A DNA stretch of 64,000 nt. Source: Limnobaculum allomyrinae. GTDB taxonomy: Bacteria > Pseudomonadota > Gammaproteobacteria > Enterobacterales > Enterobacteriaceae. The position numbers and the translations under genes are program-made. This document shows positions 8,226 through 20,100 of this stretch, one piece after another. Where the stretch lies: the NCBI RefSeq assembly GCF_016649425.1, contig NZ_JADRCR010000002.1, forward strand, positions 196,575 to 260,574, in the 5' to 3' direction. Position 1 is the stretch's first letter. Each line of letters opens with the position of its first letter. The notes beneath the pieces were generated by a model. The model made no database searches. It worked only from the letters and a program-made list of their open reading frames with translations, and was not told the DNA's origin.

Positions 8226-11200
8226 ATGTCTAATTTCTTTATTGAACGGCCAATATTTGCCTGGGTTCTGGCAATTATCGTAATTCTGGGTGGGGCACTG
8301 GCGGTTCTTAAACTTCCTATTGCGCAATACCCAACGGTTGCGCCTCCTGCTATTGCTGTATCAGCCACCTATCCCGGTGCGGATGCTCAAACCGTACAGG
8401 ATTCTGTCACTCAGGTTATCGAACAAAATATGAACGGGGTAGATAACCTGATGTATATGTCCTCAACCAGTGATTCAGCGGGTGGAGTGACCATTACATT
8501 AACGTTTAGCTCTGAAACTGACCCGGATATTGCTCAGGTTCAGGTACAGAATAAGCTACAGGGTGCCATGCCGTTACTGCCGCAGGAGGTTCAGCAGCAG
8601 GGTATTAGCGTAGAGAAGTCCAGCAGCAGTTATTTGTTGGTTGCCGGTTTTGTTTCTGAAAATGCTGACTTAACGGATGCCGATCTGTCTGACTATGTTT
8701 CATCAAATATCAAAGATGAACTCAGCCGTACCAGTGGCGTGGGGAATGTACAGCTGTTTGGCGCGCAATACGCGATGCGTATCTGGTTGGATCCCAACAA
8801 ATTAAACAAATATCAGTTAACACCCGTTGATATTGTTAATGCACTAAAAGAACAAAATGCGCAGATTGCCGCTGGTCAACTCGGCGGTACACCGTTGGTG
8901 GACAATCAAAAGCTCAACGTTTCCATTATTGCGCAAACCCGTCTTACCTCGCCGGATGAGTTTTCACAAATTCTGATAAAAGTGAATTCCGATGGCTCAC
9001 AAGTCTTATTAAAAGATGTCGCCAGAATTGAGCTGGGCAGTGAAAACTACAACACGCTGGCGAAGATTAACGGTAAGTCAGCTACCGGGTTAGGGATTAA
9101 GCTGGCGACCGGTGCCAATGCGCTGGATACCGCCGCCGCAGTAAAATCACGGTTGGCCGAGCTACAGCCTTTTTTCCCGGAAGGGATGAAAACCGTTTAC
9201 CCTTACGACACGACGCCATTCGTTAAAATATCTATTTTTGAAGTGGTGAAAACGCTATTTGAAGCCATTGTTCTGGTATTTCTGGTGATGTATATCTTCT
9301 TACAGAATATCAGAGCAACGCTGATCCCAACTATCGCCGTGCCGGTCGTTCTGTTAGGCACTTTTGCCGTTTTGGCCGCGTTTAATTACTCGATTAATAC
9401 ATTAACCATGTTCGCGATGGTGCTGGCGATCGGACTGTTGGTGGATGATGCCATCGTCGTGGTAGAGAACGTCGAACGGGTGATGGAGGAAGAAGGACTA
9501 CCGCCTAAAGAAGCAACGCGTAAATCCATGGGGCAAATTCAGGGGGCACTGGTAGGTATCGCACTGGTACTGTCGGCGGTATTCTTCCCGATGGCTTTCT
9601 TTAGTGGTTCAACCGGGGCAATTTACCGTCAATTTTCAGTCACCATTATTTCCGCCATGGTGCTATCGGTATTTGTTGCTTTAATACTGACTCCGGCGTT
9701 GTGCGCCACATTATTAAAAAGCCATGATGAGAAGCATAAAGAGTATGCCTTTTTCACCTGGTTCAATAAACTCTTCGAAAAGAGTGCCGACCATTACACC
9801 GACAGTGTTAGCCGGGTTTTAAATAAGTCGGGGCGCTTTATTGTTATTTATCTGTTTATCTTTATCGGTATGGTGACGCTATTTATTAAGCTACCAACCT
9901 CCTTCCTTCCTGACGAGGATCAGGGCGTTTTTATGACCATGGTGCAACTGCCGGTAGGTCAGACTCAGCCCCAAACTCAGGTGGTTCTTGACCAGTTAAC
10001 GGATTACTTTCTGACGCATGAAAAAGATAACGTTGAGTCGGTATTTACCGTGAATGGATTTAGCTTTAGTGGGCAGGGGCAAAACGCGGGTCTGGCGTTT
10101 ATTAGCCTGAAGTCCTGGGATGAACGAAGTGGTTCGAAAAACAGTGCTCAGGCCATTATCGGTCGGGCATTCCTTGAATTTCGAAAAATTAAAAATGCCA
10201 TCGTTATTCCTTTTAACTTGCCGGCGATTATCGAACTGGGTACCGCAACAGGATTTGACTTTGAATTAACCGATAAGGGGAATCTTGGTCATGAGAAGCT
10301 GATGCAGGCTCGTAATCAGCTATTGGGTATGGTGGCAGAACATCCGGATATATTGAAGAACGTTCGTCCTAACGGTTTGGAAGATACACCACAATACAAA
10401 ATACAGATCAATCAAAGTAAGGCTCGTGCATTGGGTGTATCCATTTCCAACATTAATCAGACCATAAGTACTGCATTGGGTGGCAGCTATGTTAACGATT
10501 TCGTCGATCGTGGAAGGGTGAAGAAGGTTTACGTTCAGGCCGATGCGCCTTATCGAATGTTGCCAGAGGATATAACCAATTGGTTTGTTCGTAGCAACAA
10601 TGGCGAAATGGTGCCTTTCTCTGCTTTTGCTTCATCAGTCTGGACTTATGGTTCCCCGCGTCTGGAGCGTTATAACGGTCTGCCTTCTATGGAGATTCAG
10701 GGTGAAGCCTCGGAGGGTAAAAGTACCGGTGAAGCCATGACATTAATGGAAGATCTGGTGGGGAAACTCCCTTCAGGTATTGGTTATGACTGGACGGGCA
10801 TGTCCTATCAGGAGCGCCTTTCCGGTAATCAGGCTCCCGCACTTTATGTTATATCGCTGGTCATAGTTTTTTTATGTCTGGCGGCGCTGTATGAAAGCTG
10901 GTCAATACCCATATCGGTGATGTTGGTCGTTCCACTCGGCGTTGTTGGTGCGTTGTTGGCGGCCACTATGCGGGAATTAAATAATGATGTTTATTTTCAG
11001 GTAGGGTTACTGACAACGATTGGCTTATCGGCTAAAAACGCCATTCTGATTGTGGAATTCGCCAAGGATTTGATGGAAAAAGAGGGCAAAGACCTTATTC
11101 AGGCTACCCTTGAAGCGGTAAGAATGCGCTTAAGACCGATACTGATGACATCGCTGGCCTTTATTCTGGGGGTATTACCTCTGGTTGTGAGTCATGGTGC

Positions 11201-11327
11201 GGGTTCCGGCGCTCAAAATGCCGTAGGTACCGGCGTAATGGGGGGAATGATTACCGCAACACTGTTAGCGATATTCCTGATACCGGTGTTCTTTGTGGTG
11301 GTTCGTCGTCGATTCTCGAAAAAATAG
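8226..11327 (+). CDS. RND multidrug efflux pump, AcrB-like
   Basis: A proton-driven inner-membrane drug exporter of the HAE-1 family, 1033 residues, the usual length. Visible landmarks are the N-terminal [17 protein letters not shown] transmembrane helix, the TM4 proton-relay acidic pair in [13 protein letters not shown] (about residues 406-407), and the TM10 lysine in [16 protein letters not shown] (about 935). The two large periplasmic loops and twelve membrane segments are in the expected places. It pairs with the upstream adaptor. The family includes AcrB, AcrD and AcrF; I cannot choose among them. The C-terminus is short (RRRFSKK). A strong terminator follows. Confidence 0.95.
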   Translation: MSNFFIERPIFAWVLAIIVILGGALAVLKLPIAQYPTVAPPAIAVSATYPGADAQTVQDSVTQVIEQNMNGVDNLMYMSSTSDSAGGVTITLTFSSETDPDIAQVQVQNKLQGAMPLLPQEVQQQGISVEKSSSSYLLVAGFVSENADLTDADLSDYVSSNIKDELSRTSGVGNVQLFGAQYAMRIWLDPNKLNKYQLTPVDIVNALKEQNAQIAAGQLGGTPLVDNQKLNVSIIAQTRLTSPDEFSQILIKVNSDGSQVLLKDVARIELGSENYNTLAKINGKSATGLGIKLATGANALDTAAAVKSRLAELQPFFPEGMKTVYPYDTTPFVKISIFEVVKTLFEAIVLVFLVMYIFLQNIRATLIPTIAVPVVLLGTFAVLAAFNYSINTLTMFAMVLAIGLLVDDAIVVVENVERVMEEEGLPPKEATRKSMGQIQGALVGIALVLSAVFFPMAFFSGSTGAIYRQFSVTIISAMVLSVFVALILTPALCATLLKSHDEKHKEYAFFTWFNKLFEKSADHYTDSVSRVLNKSGRFIVIYLFIFIGMVTLFIKLPTSFLPDEDQGVFMTMVQLPVGQTQPQTQVVLDQLTDYFLTHEKDNVESVFTVNGFSFSGQGQNAGLAFISLKSWDERSGSKNSAQAIIGRAFLEFRKIKNAIVIPFNLPAIIELGTATGFDFELTDKGNLGHEKLMQARNQLLGMVAEHPDILKNVRPNGLEDTPQYKIQINQSKARALGVSISNINQTISTALGGSYVNDFVDRGRVKKVYVQADAPYRMLPEDITNWFVRSNNGEMVPFSAFASSVWTYGSPRLERYNGLPSMEIQGEASEGKSTGEAMTLMEDLVGKLPSGIGYDWTGMSYQERLSGNQAPALYVISLVIVFLCLAALYESWSIPISVMLVVPLGVVGALLAATMRELNNDVYFQVGLLTTIGLSAKNAILIVEFAKDLMEKEGKDLIQATLEAVRMRLRPILMTSLAFILGVLPLVVSHGAGSGAQNAVGTGVMGGMITATLLAIFLIPVFFVVVRRRFSKK

Positions 11328-11357
11328 CGGCTGAACGGTATTTCCGGTAGTAATAAT

Positions 11358-11390
11358 AAACGGGAGAGCATGAAGCTCTCCCGTTTTGCA
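11358..11390 (+). terminator. Terminator of the acrAB-like operon
   Basis: A perfect 12-bp stem (AAACGGGAGAGC at 11358-11369 against 11375-11386) with loop ATGAA is followed by TTTT. It lies 30 bases beyond the pump stop codon. Confidence 0.9.
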
Positions 11391-11878
11391 TATTTATGAT
11401 GCTTATCCATTTTTATGCCTGAAGCCGCTCATTTCCCTGTTTTAAAAAATGTTTTTCTCTGTGAGTAAAAAAACAACCTGATTCAAAAAGCATGATCAAC
11501 TCTATGTTGGCGGTAATTCATGGTGATGATTTTAAGTTGAAAACTATGGCTGGCATCATTAACCGTGGGTAATTAGCTCTGTGGTTTATTATATAAAATA
11601 GCTGTATTTGCAAGGTGTTATTGATTGTGACTTAATTTCACCCGTCAAGGTTTAACCTATGCCCGGAATAGAGAAGCGCACTATTTTTATCATCGCTTAT
11701 GATGTTCCCGTTACTTCGCCAGAAGTCAGTCCAATTTTCTGGCGAAAGAAACCGCGCTTAAACTTACCGCTGAATTTATTACTTTGTTAAATCGGCTGTT
11801 TTATTTTTCGTGTAGCAATCATCAGGTTTAAACCGTAAGTGCAAAGTGTACGAATGGTACAACTCAATGGAACGGTAA
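11391..11878. other. Intergenic, no gene seen
   Basis: This roughly 490-base region separates the two efflux operons. It must contain the promoter of the second operon. No open frame here has a ribosome site or recognisable motif; the leftward frame crossing 11779 is antisense to the next gene. Confidence 0.5.
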
Positions 11879-12973
11879 ATGGATAATTCTCGGTTTTTGA
11901 CATGGATGGTTGCCATCATCATATGTGCTTTATCACCAATAGAAATGGCGCTCGCGGAGCAGGCGGATACCCTACGCCCGGAAAAAACGGCGTTAACGGT
12001 AACGACCATGTCCCCTAAAATGATGGAGTGGGACAACACACTACTGGCTACCGGTAATATTGTTGCCTGGCAGGAAGCCAGTGTGAGTACTGAGGCCAGT
12101 GGTTTAAGTATCACCCGAGTGTTGGTTGATGTGGGTGATAAGGTTGTGAAAGGCCAACTGCTGGCTGAACTGCAAAATCATACGTTGGAATCAGAATTAG
12201 CTCAGGCCAGAGCCGAGCTGGTTCAGGCCATCGCACAGCGAGAGGAGGCCAGAGCCGATGCCGAGCGTGCGCGTAAATTACAAAAGTCTGCGGCACTGAG
12301 CGCCCAGCAGATTACTCAATATTTAATTACGGCAAAAATTGCAGAGGCGCGAGTGAAGGCGCATGAGGCTAAAGTGAGCTCTGCGGAGTTTCGCGTTTCT
12401 CAAACCCGCATCGTCGCGCCGGATGACGGTACCATCACGATCAGACAGGCTACATTGGGCCATGTTGTCTCCCCTGGCGATATTCTGTTTAAGCTGAACC
12501 GTCAGGATCGTATGGAATGGCGCGGTGAGCTGCCGTCAAATGAATTGGCTCAGATTCAGCCAGGACAGCGCGTAAAAATAACCATTAACGGGCAAGATGC
12601 CGTTACCGGTCTGGTACGCCAGGTTGCCCCTACGGTAGATCAAAAAACGCGTAATGGTCTGGTATATGTTGACCTTCCTGATTCGTCATCGATTCGTGCT
12701 GGCATGTTTGCCTCGGGCAACATTACTGTCAGCCAACGCAAAGGGCTGGCGGTTCCCCTCTCTGCATTGTTATTGCAGGATGGTGCTGCGTATGTGTCTC
12801 GTGTAGGCCCCGATAATAAAATTGAGCAGACTAAAGTGACCGCTGGTCAACAGGTTAATGGTTGGGTACCCATCCTTAATGGATTACAACCTGATGATAC
12901 TCTTGTTGTCAGCGGCGTCAGTTTCCTGTCCGAGGGTGATTCAGTACGTATTGCCTCCCATCAGGCAGACTAA
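11879..12973 (+). CDS. RND efflux periplasmic adaptor (second system)
   Basis: A 364-residue membrane-fusion protein with a cleavable signal peptide (WMVAIIICALSPIEMALA, cut near residue 26), not a lipoprotein. Lipoyl halves (GDKVVKGQLLAELQNHTL; APDDGTITIRQATLGHVVSPG) flank an alpha-helical hairpin rich in Ala, Glu and Arg (about 105-165); a beta-barrel domain (ELAQIQPGQRVKITI) follows. This is the compact adaptor type that partners HAE-1 pumps. The stop is eleven bases before the next ATG, with an AAGGAG site between them, so the two genes form one operon. Substrates are unknown, and no regulator gene is adjacent. Confidence 0.9.
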   Translation: MDNSRFLTWMVAIIICALSPIEMALAEQADTLRPEKTALTVTTMSPKMMEWDNTLLATGNIVAWQEASVSTEASGLSITRVLVDVGDKVVKGQLLAELQNHTLESELAQARAELVQAIAQREEARADAERARKLQKSAALSAQQITQYLITAKIAEARVKAHEAKVSSAEFRVSQTRIVAPDDGTITIRQATLGHVVSPGDILFKLNRQDRMEWRGELPSNELAQIQPGQRVKITINGQDAVTGLVRQVAPTVDQKTRNGLVYVDLPDSSSIRAGMFASGNITVSQRKGLAVPLSALLLQDGAAYVSRVGPDNKIEQTKVTAGQQVNGWVPILNGLQPDDTLVVSGVSFLSEGDSVRIASHQAD

Positions 12974-12983
12974 GGAGAAATGC

Positions 12984-15900
12984 ATGAACGTTTCATCCTG
13001 GTCTATTAATAATCCTATTCCGGCCATCTTGCTGTTTATGTTACTAACCATTATTGGGTTAGGGGCGTTTAACAGTATGAAAATTCAGAGTATGCCGGAT
13101 GTAGAACTTCCTATCGTTACCGTGACAGCAACTCTACAAGGGGCTGCGCCTTCCCAGATAGAAACCGATATTGCCCGTAAGCTGGAAAACACCATTGCCT
13201 CTGTTCAGGACGTAAAACATATTTCCACCACCATACAGGATGGTGTGGCCACGCTGGTGATTGAGTTTCGGATAGAGAAATCCATTCAGGATGCAATGGA
13301 TGATGTACGTGATGCAGTAGCTCGTATTCGCTCTGATTTACCTGCTGCCATGAACGAACCGATTATCGCCAAACTCGATCTGGCCGGTATGCCGGTTTTA
13401 GCCTATGCGGTGCACGCTTCCAAAATGGATGAGCAAGCGCTCTCATGGTTTGTGGATAACGATATCGCCAAGACACTGTTGAATATTAAGGGTGTTGGTT
13501 CAGTGAGCCGGGTGGGTGGTGTAACGCGGCAAATCAATGTTGAGCTTTTACCCGAGCGGTTACTGGCGCTGCAAATCTCCGCTGCTGATATCTCCCGACA
13601 GTTAAAAATGACGCAACAGGAAGCATCGGCAGGTCGTGCGGATATCGGCCAGTTGGAACAGCGAGCCCGCACGCTGGCGACGGTACGTAATGTCGATGAG
13701 TTGGCAAACATGAATATGCTGCTCTCTGATGGACGTCAGGTGCGTTTAAATCAGATCGCTACCGTTAGTGATGCTACGGCTGAGCAGCGCAGTGCAGCCT
13801 TTCTGGATGGAAAACCGGTAGTGGCGTTTGAAGTGGTGAGAACCAAAGACGGCAGCGATGTAGAGATCATGCACGCGGTACGGGAACAGCTGGCAGAATT
13901 GCATCAAAAGCATCCGGATATAGTGATAAGCGAAGCGTTCAACTCTGTTGATCCTACGGTTGAAAACTATGAAGGCTCGATGAGCTTACTGTATGAAGGT
14001 GCTTTTCTGGCAATTATCGTGGTATGGATTTTTCTGCGTAACTGGCGGGCAACGTTTGTGGCTACGGTGGCATTGCCATTGTCGATTATTCCTACCTTTG
14101 CCGCGATGTACCTGATGGGATTTTCGCTCAATACCGTTACGTTGCTCTCACTGTCGTTAGTGGTAGGAATTCTGGTAGATGATGCCATCGTTGAAATTGA
14201 AAACATCATGCGTCACCTGTCCATGGGGAAAACCCCGATGCAGGCTGCCAGAGAGGCGGCCGATGAGATTGGTCTGGCGGTTATCGCCACGACTTTCACG
14301 TTGATTGCCGTTTTCCTGCCTACGGCGTTTATGCCGGGTATTGTTGGACGCTTCTTTATTCAGTTTGGCTGGACGGCCGCTATTGCCGTGTTTTTCTCGC
14401 TGGTGGTTGCTCGTTTACTAACACCAATGATGGCAGCTTATATGCTCAAACCGTTAGCGCATGCCCACCGTCAGGCCGGCTGGGAACGGGGCTTTTCTCG
14501 TGCGGCAAGCTGGGCGATGAAAAACCGCCTCAAAACCGTAATGGTGACGATGCTGTTCTTCTTTGGGGTGTTGCTGGGGCTGGGGCCTCTGTTGCCTACG
14601 GGATTCACCACGCCGGATGATTTGTCACAAACTCAGGTGAGCATCACACTGCCGCCGGGTAGTCGCTTTGAGCAGACGCTGGCTTTAACCAAGCAGGCGG
14701 AAGCGATTGTCAGGGCACATCCTCAGGTGCGAACAATTTATACCACGATAGGCGGTGGTTCTGCCGGGGGCAATCTGGGTGACGATCAGGGGGAAGCCGA
14801 TCCTCGTCAGGCTACGCTAACCATTAACCTTTCTCCCCGTGGGGAACGTAGCGGCATCAGCAAACAGCAAATTGAAGCGCAACTACGTGAACAACTGGAT
14901 GTATTGCCGGGCGCGCGGCTGAAGGTGGCTTTTGATGGTTCAACGGAGAAGTATCAAATTGCGTTAACCGGAGATGACAGCGATGCGCTTATTACTCATG
15001 CGCGAAAAGTGGTCAGTGAGATGCGTCGTATTCCCGGTATCGGGCATGTTACATCCAATGCCAGTCTGGTACGTTCAGAAGTGATCATTCGCCCGGATTT
15101 TGCCCGGGCAGCCGATCTGGGCGTAACGACTGAAGCCATTGCCGATACGCTGCGGGTTGCGACTATCGGGGACTACGATCAGGCACTGGCTAAACTCAAT
15201 TTAGACCAGCGGCAGATCCCAATTGTGGTCAAATTAGAGGAGAAAGCGCGGCAGAATCTGGCATTGTTATCCCGACTTACGGTACCTGGCGCTCAGGGGC
15301 CTGTGATGTTAGCGAATGTGGCAACGGTTACCATGGTTGACGGCATCGACCAGATAAAACGCTACGACCGCCGCCGTACCATAGATATTGAAATAGAGCT
15401 TAACGGTGTCCCTCTCGGCGACGTTAATGAACGTGTTTATAACTTACCGAGTATGCAGCAGCTTCCTCCGGGGATTTACACCAGCCAGATGGGCGATGCC
15501 GAACTGATGGTGGAGTTAATGTCAGGATTTGCAATTGCCATGGGAACCGGTGTCCTGTGCATTTTTATTGTGCTGGTGTTGTTGTTTAAGGATTTTATGC
15601 AACCGGTCACCATTCTGGCGGCACTGATATTATCAGTACCCGGTGCGATACTGTCGCTGTTCCTTGCTCAAAAATCATTTTCTATGCCCGCCATGCTGGG
15701 GCTGATTATGTTGATGGGAGTGGCGACGAAAAACTCAATTCTGCTGGTGGAGTATGCGATTAAAGCGCGGGCAGAAATGGGCATGGCGCGCTTTGAGGCA
15801 CTGGTTGACGCGGGTAAAAAGCGTGCTCGTCCTATTGTGATGACCACCTTTGCTATGGGCGGCGGTATGTTGCCGATTGCCCTTGGACTGGGTGTAGACC

Positions 15901-16052
15901 CCAGCTTTCGTTCTCCGATGGCGATTGCGGTGATTGGTGGCTTAATCACCTCTACCTTTCTCAGCCTGATCGTTATCCCGGTGATTTTTACCTATATCGA
16001 TGATTTGCGCTTATGGGGCTTACGTCAGGTAGATCGCCTGCGGCATCGCTAA
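12984..16052 (+). CDS. RND efflux pump, HAE-1 type (second system)
   Basis: A 1022-residue inner-membrane RND permease. It begins MNVSSWSINNPIPAILLFM, carries the TM4 acidic pair in ILVDDAIVEIENI and the TM10 lysine in GVATKNSILLVEYAIKAR, and ends after the last membrane segment (LIVIPVIFTYI). I set the start at the ATG at 12984, which has a strong AAGGAGAAATGC lead; longer frames reach back into the adaptor gene. It differs clearly from the AcrB-like pump upstream, so this is a second, distinct efflux system and not a tandem duplicate. It probably recruits an outer-membrane channel encoded elsewhere. Confidence 0.93.
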   Translation: MNVSSWSINNPIPAILLFMLLTIIGLGAFNSMKIQSMPDVELPIVTVTATLQGAAPSQIETDIARKLENTIASVQDVKHISTTIQDGVATLVIEFRIEKSIQDAMDDVRDAVARIRSDLPAAMNEPIIAKLDLAGMPVLAYAVHASKMDEQALSWFVDNDIAKTLLNIKGVGSVSRVGGVTRQINVELLPERLLALQISAADISRQLKMTQQEASAGRADIGQLEQRARTLATVRNVDELANMNMLLSDGRQVRLNQIATVSDATAEQRSAAFLDGKPVVAFEVVRTKDGSDVEIMHAVREQLAELHQKHPDIVISEAFNSVDPTVENYEGSMSLLYEGAFLAIIVVWIFLRNWRATFVATVALPLSIIPTFAAMYLMGFSLNTVTLLSLSLVVGILVDDAIVEIENIMRHLSMGKTPMQAAREAADEIGLAVIATTFTLIAVFLPTAFMPGIVGRFFIQFGWTAAIAVFFSLVVARLLTPMMAAYMLKPLAHAHRQAGWERGFSRAASWAMKNRLKTVMVTMLFFFGVLLGLGPLLPTGFTTPDDLSQTQVSITLPPGSRFEQTLALTKQAEAIVRAHPQVRTIYTTIGGGSAGGNLGDDQGEADPRQATLTINLSPRGERSGISKQQIEAQLREQLDVLPGARLKVAFDGSTEKYQIALTGDDSDALITHARKVVSEMRRIPGIGHVTSNASLVRSEVIIRPDFARAADLGVTTEAIADTLRVATIGDYDQALAKLNLDQRQIPIVVKLEEKARQNLALLSRLTVPGAQGPVMLANVATVTMVDGIDQIKRYDRRRTIDIEIELNGVPLGDVNERVYNLPSMQQLPPGIYTSQMGDAELMVELMSGFAIAMGTGVLCIFIVLVLLFKDFMQPVTILAALILSVPGAILSLFLAQKSFSMPAMLGLIMLMGVATKNSILLVEYAIKARAEMGMARFEALVDAGKKRARPIVMTTFAMGGGMLPIALGLGVDPSFRSPMAIAVIGGLITSTFLSLIVIPVIFTYIDDLRLWGLRQVDRLRHR

Positions 16053-16068
16053 ATGATATGTTTGCTAT

Positions 16069-16098
16069 AAGGGCAGAACTCAGGTTTTGCCCTTTTTT
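16069..16098 (+). terminator. Terminator of the second RND operon
   Basis: AAGGGCA at 16069-16075 pairs with TGCCCTT at 16088-16094 and a T-run follows, 16 bases after the pump stop codon. Confidence 0.85.
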
Positions 16099-16649
16099 AT
16101 TGTCGGCGACATATTCATATTGGTCATGCAAATAAAAAGTTGTACTAATCCGGCTGATTCAACTTATTAATCAATTAAATACCATTTTTCATGTTATTTA
16201 TCATTGGCTAATAATGAGTTTAAATAAAGAATAATAGTGTTAACTGGTTTGTTTTCAGTGAATGCACCTGCATTTTCATGCTCATATCTATATAAATGAT
16301 CGTAAATTTATCTTTTATTTTATTTTGTATAAATTTATATTTTTATAATTTTTTGCAACACTTACATTTTATTTTTAGTATTTCATTTTTTGAGTTTATT
16401 AAGTTGAAAATAGTTTTATTAACTGCATATTTAATAAATGTTATGACAAAAACATTATCTGATAACTTAAAATAAGATCTTTTATGGTTTAATAATGAAT
16501 TTTAGGGATAAAAATCCGGTAAAACACATTTGCATGGAGTTATTGATCGTGTTTCAATGTGTAAAGAGTTGTTTTTGTATGTGGGAGAATGCATTGGCCG
16601 GGTACTGAGCTTGCAGGTGATTTATAGATAAAAAATAGGGGGATACGCG
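16099..16649. other. AT-rich intergenic region, no gene seen
   Basis: About 550 bases, very AT-rich in 16200-16500. No convincing open frame or RNA. It precedes the small InsA-like gene and the first autotransporter; such AT-rich tracts are typical H-NS targets near surface-protein genes, but that is inference. Confidence 0.5.
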
Positions 16650-16847
16650 ATGTTCAATGAAAGGATTTCGTGTCGTTATTGCTGTCGAACAAACGCCATC
16701 AAAAAGCATGGTACCGCGCCATCAGGGGCTCCACGCTACCTATGCGCTCATTGCCAACGAACATTCCAGAAAAAATATATTTATCAGGCCTACAAGGATT
16801 CAGATGAATCAGTTGTAAAGAAAATGAAAAAAGATTTGGATAGTTAA
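16650..16847 (+). CDS. Stand-alone InsA-like zinc-ribbon protein
   Basis: A 65-residue protein resembling the N-terminal zinc-binding domain of IS1 InsA. It has CRYC (residues 9-12) and CAHC (32-35), with the pattern KHGTAPSGAPRYLCAHCQRTFQ between and after. GGGGGAT lies six bases before the ATG. Normal InsA is about 91 residues and has a helix-turn-helix after the ribbon; here the protein stops just after the ribbon. There is no insB and I see no IS1 ends nearby, so this is either a decayed IS1 relative or a domesticated DNA-binding protein. It lies 280 bases upstream of the first autotransporter in the same direction. Confidence 0.7.
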   Translation: MFNERISCRYCCRTNAIKKHGTAPSGAPRYLCAHCQRTFQKKYIYQAYKDSDESVVKKMKKDLDS

Positions 16848-17126
16848 ATTAATAACATTAATTTTTATCTGGTGTAACTCAATATAATTATGATTAAAAA
16901 ATAATAGTGAGACTTGGATCACTATGTTTTTGCTATTTATTGTTTCAGTTTTTTATTGATTATTATTTTCAAGTAAAGGAATTAAATACATTTAGCAACT
17001 CATTAATTATAACGCGTTTGGCGTGGTCTGTATAAATTCAGCAAACAGGAAAAAAAGAACGACTCTATAAGTGCAATGCGTCTGGTGAGGCTGAATATAC
17101 AGAAAACAGGATAGTAAAATATCAAC
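16848..17126. promoter_or_regulatory. Upstream region of autotransporter 1 with imperfect direct repeat
   Basis: An AT-rich leader. Two imperfect copies of a 34-37 base unit occur at 17014-17050 and 17078-17111, each beginning GCGT(T/C)TGG and ending AAACAGGA. The spacing and position just before the gene suggest a duplicated regulatory site, but no regulator can be assigned. Confidence 0.4.
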
Positions 17127-20100
17127 ATGGAGAACAATAACATCATGAGAAAACAATGGAAAAAAATGATGCCGGTAGTGTTAGGGGGCTCTTTTCTTTA
17201 CAGCCCTCTGGCTCTGACGGCAGAACTGACGGATCAGCTTTATACCAATAGCATTAGTTCGATTACCAGTGGCAGTCATACTGTTAGCCTTGGAGATGTC
17301 ACGTTGGATGCCAGTGGCTATACCGGAGCTTTTGCTAACCAAAGGGCCATTATCAATACCATGAATGGTGCGGTTAATATCGGTATTGCTCAAAGCAACA
17401 TATTAACCATAAAAGGGTTTAATAATAATTCCTCTCAGCAAAACTCTACGCTTTACGCATACAAAAGAGCACCAACGCTCAGTGGAACCATGACCTTTAC
17501 CGGCGGCAACATTGTTGTCAGTAACGAAGTCACTAATAGTTATGCCAATGTTTATGGTCTGTTTGCTGATAATGAAGGGCAGTTTAGTTTTGAAAGCGAC
17601 GGGGACAACAAGGTCAATCTGACGGTACTAATGCCACAGGCCGGGCTGGTGGATACCCATCGTCATGGTATTGCACTCTATCATTCCGGGCTCGATTTTG
17701 ATGGTGGAAATTTTATCGTCAAGGTGGATGGCGATCCTGGTGCGAATTCTATTGACCGGCGGGTTGGCATCGCGGTATCGGCGGGGAGTCATGTGGATGT
17801 CAAAGCGGATAACGTTTTGATTGAGGCAAATGAGGTGGCGTTATTCTTCCCGGCTACTATCGGAGATTATCCTAATCATCCAACGGCTTACGATGTGGTA
17901 AATACGGCAAAGTTTGATGCTGATACCATTATCTTTAGGGGTAGTCAGGGCATTATGGCCGGACTGTCGAGTAATACCTTCAGAACGCGAAATGTGGTTG
18001 AGTTTACCGGTAATACGTTAATTGAAGCCATTGTGCGAGGCGATGAAACCAACATTTTTGGTGAAATCGGCGGTGGCCGGGCAATTGATGTGATGGCTAC
18101 CGATATCACCTTCAACAGTAATGATACCGTCAGGATTATTGGTGAAAACTTAACGCCATTGGGTATTCGCCCTGGCTATGAACATGACTATTTAGGATGG
18201 ATAGACGGTTACTGGCTCAGAACCATTTCTCTTACCGATGGTTCAACGCTAACATCGAATGCTGACCTGTCATTAAGCAGTAACGGCGGTTATTACAATA
18301 CCGGCCTGTATGTATGGAAAAGCCAGGCGCAATTTAACGGTAAAACCGAGATTACGCTTAAAAATGGTGTCGATACCGCACGGGGGGTGTATGTCTATGA
18401 CGGTGGTACAGGAACCAGTAAGGCAGAATTTAACGATGATTTAAGCATTTCTCTGGTGAATACCCAGGCGTCTTATATTGCCGGAATTGAAGCCGCGGCA
18501 GGTGGTAAGGTCGATGTGAAAAAGGGCCTGCGGTTAAATGATAACAGCGATATTTATTGGTCACTTTATTCCCGGGGTGCCGATAGTCAGATTGGCGTAA
18601 ATACCAGCGCGACAGGAACGGTACAGGTGGAAGGGGATATTGGCGCGATGAATGGCGGCGCAATTGATATGACACTGAATAATCTAAATTCATATTTGAC
18701 TGCGGCCAGCTACACCTCGACTTCTGGTTTAACCAACAGAGGTATGGTTAATCTGGATATTTCCAATCAGGCAGTCTGGAATATGACCGGAAACTCCAGC
18801 GTAACCAGTCTCTCTTTAGCTTCGCAAGGTCGGGTTAATATTCTGTCTCCGGACAATAATGGCTCGTTTAAAACTTTAACGGTTCACGGTGATTATACCG
18901 GCGGCGGTTCCCTGACGATCAATACCGCATTAGGTGGTGATGATTCTGAAACCGATAAAATGATGGTGGAGGGAAATACCTCCGGCATTACCGATTTGTA
19001 TGTTAATAACTACAACGGCACTGGTGGACAAACCACCAACGGCATCGAAGTGATTAATGTTGCCGGTGAATCGAATGGTATCTTTCAGTTGGCTGCCGGA
19101 CATCGGGTAGTGGCGGGAGCTTATGAATATCATGTCGCCAAATCTGGTAACAACTGGTATCTGGTTAATACTATCCCACCGGTAGTTATTCCACCAGAAC
19201 CGGAGCCAACTCCAGAACCAGAACCGACGCCTGAACCAACACCGGAACCTGAGCCAGAGGAAGGTGGTGAGAATATCAACGTTATTCGCCCTGAAACCGG
19301 TGCTTATATTGCTAACCTGGCGGCAGCAAACACCATGTTTACTACCCGTTTGCACGATCGTTTAGGTGAAACCCAGTACACCGATTTCTTAACCGGTGAA
19401 AACAAAGTGACCAGTTTGTGGCTGCGTCAGGAAGGGGGGCATAACCGTAGCAGAACCCAGTCGGGCCAAACCAAAACTCAGACTAACCGTTATGTGGTGC
19501 AACTGGGGGGTGATATCGCCCAGTGGAGCAGTAACGGACTTGATCGCCTGAATTTAGGTGTCATGGCGGGTTATGGCTACTCTCATGGTAATACCAATGC
19601 TAAATACAGCGCTTATCGTTCCAAAAACACCGTGGATGGTTATGCGTTGGGTCTATACGGAACCTGGTACGCTAATCAGGCCGATAAGTCCGGACTGTAT
19701 GTTGACAGCTGGGTTCAGTATGCCTGGTTTGATAACAGCGTGAAGGGCGATGGCTTAGCGGAAGAGAAGTATGACTCAAAAGGTTGGTTAGCCTCGGTGG
19801 AAACCGGCTACAGTTTCAAACTGGGCGAAGCCGACCGTGCCAGCTACTGGTTACAGCCTAAAGCACAGCTAACCTGGATGGGGGTGCATGCGGACAAGCA
19901 TTATGAAACCAACGGCACCAAAGTCACCGGCAACGGCGATAACCTATCCACCCGCTTAGGCTTACGGGCTTACGCTCAGGGACACAGCGCGGTAGACGAT
20001 AATACTGGCCGAGTATTCCAGCCGTTTGTGGAAGCCAACTGGCTGTACAACAGCAAAAACGTTGGCGTCACCATGAACGATACCTCTGACTATCAGGCGG

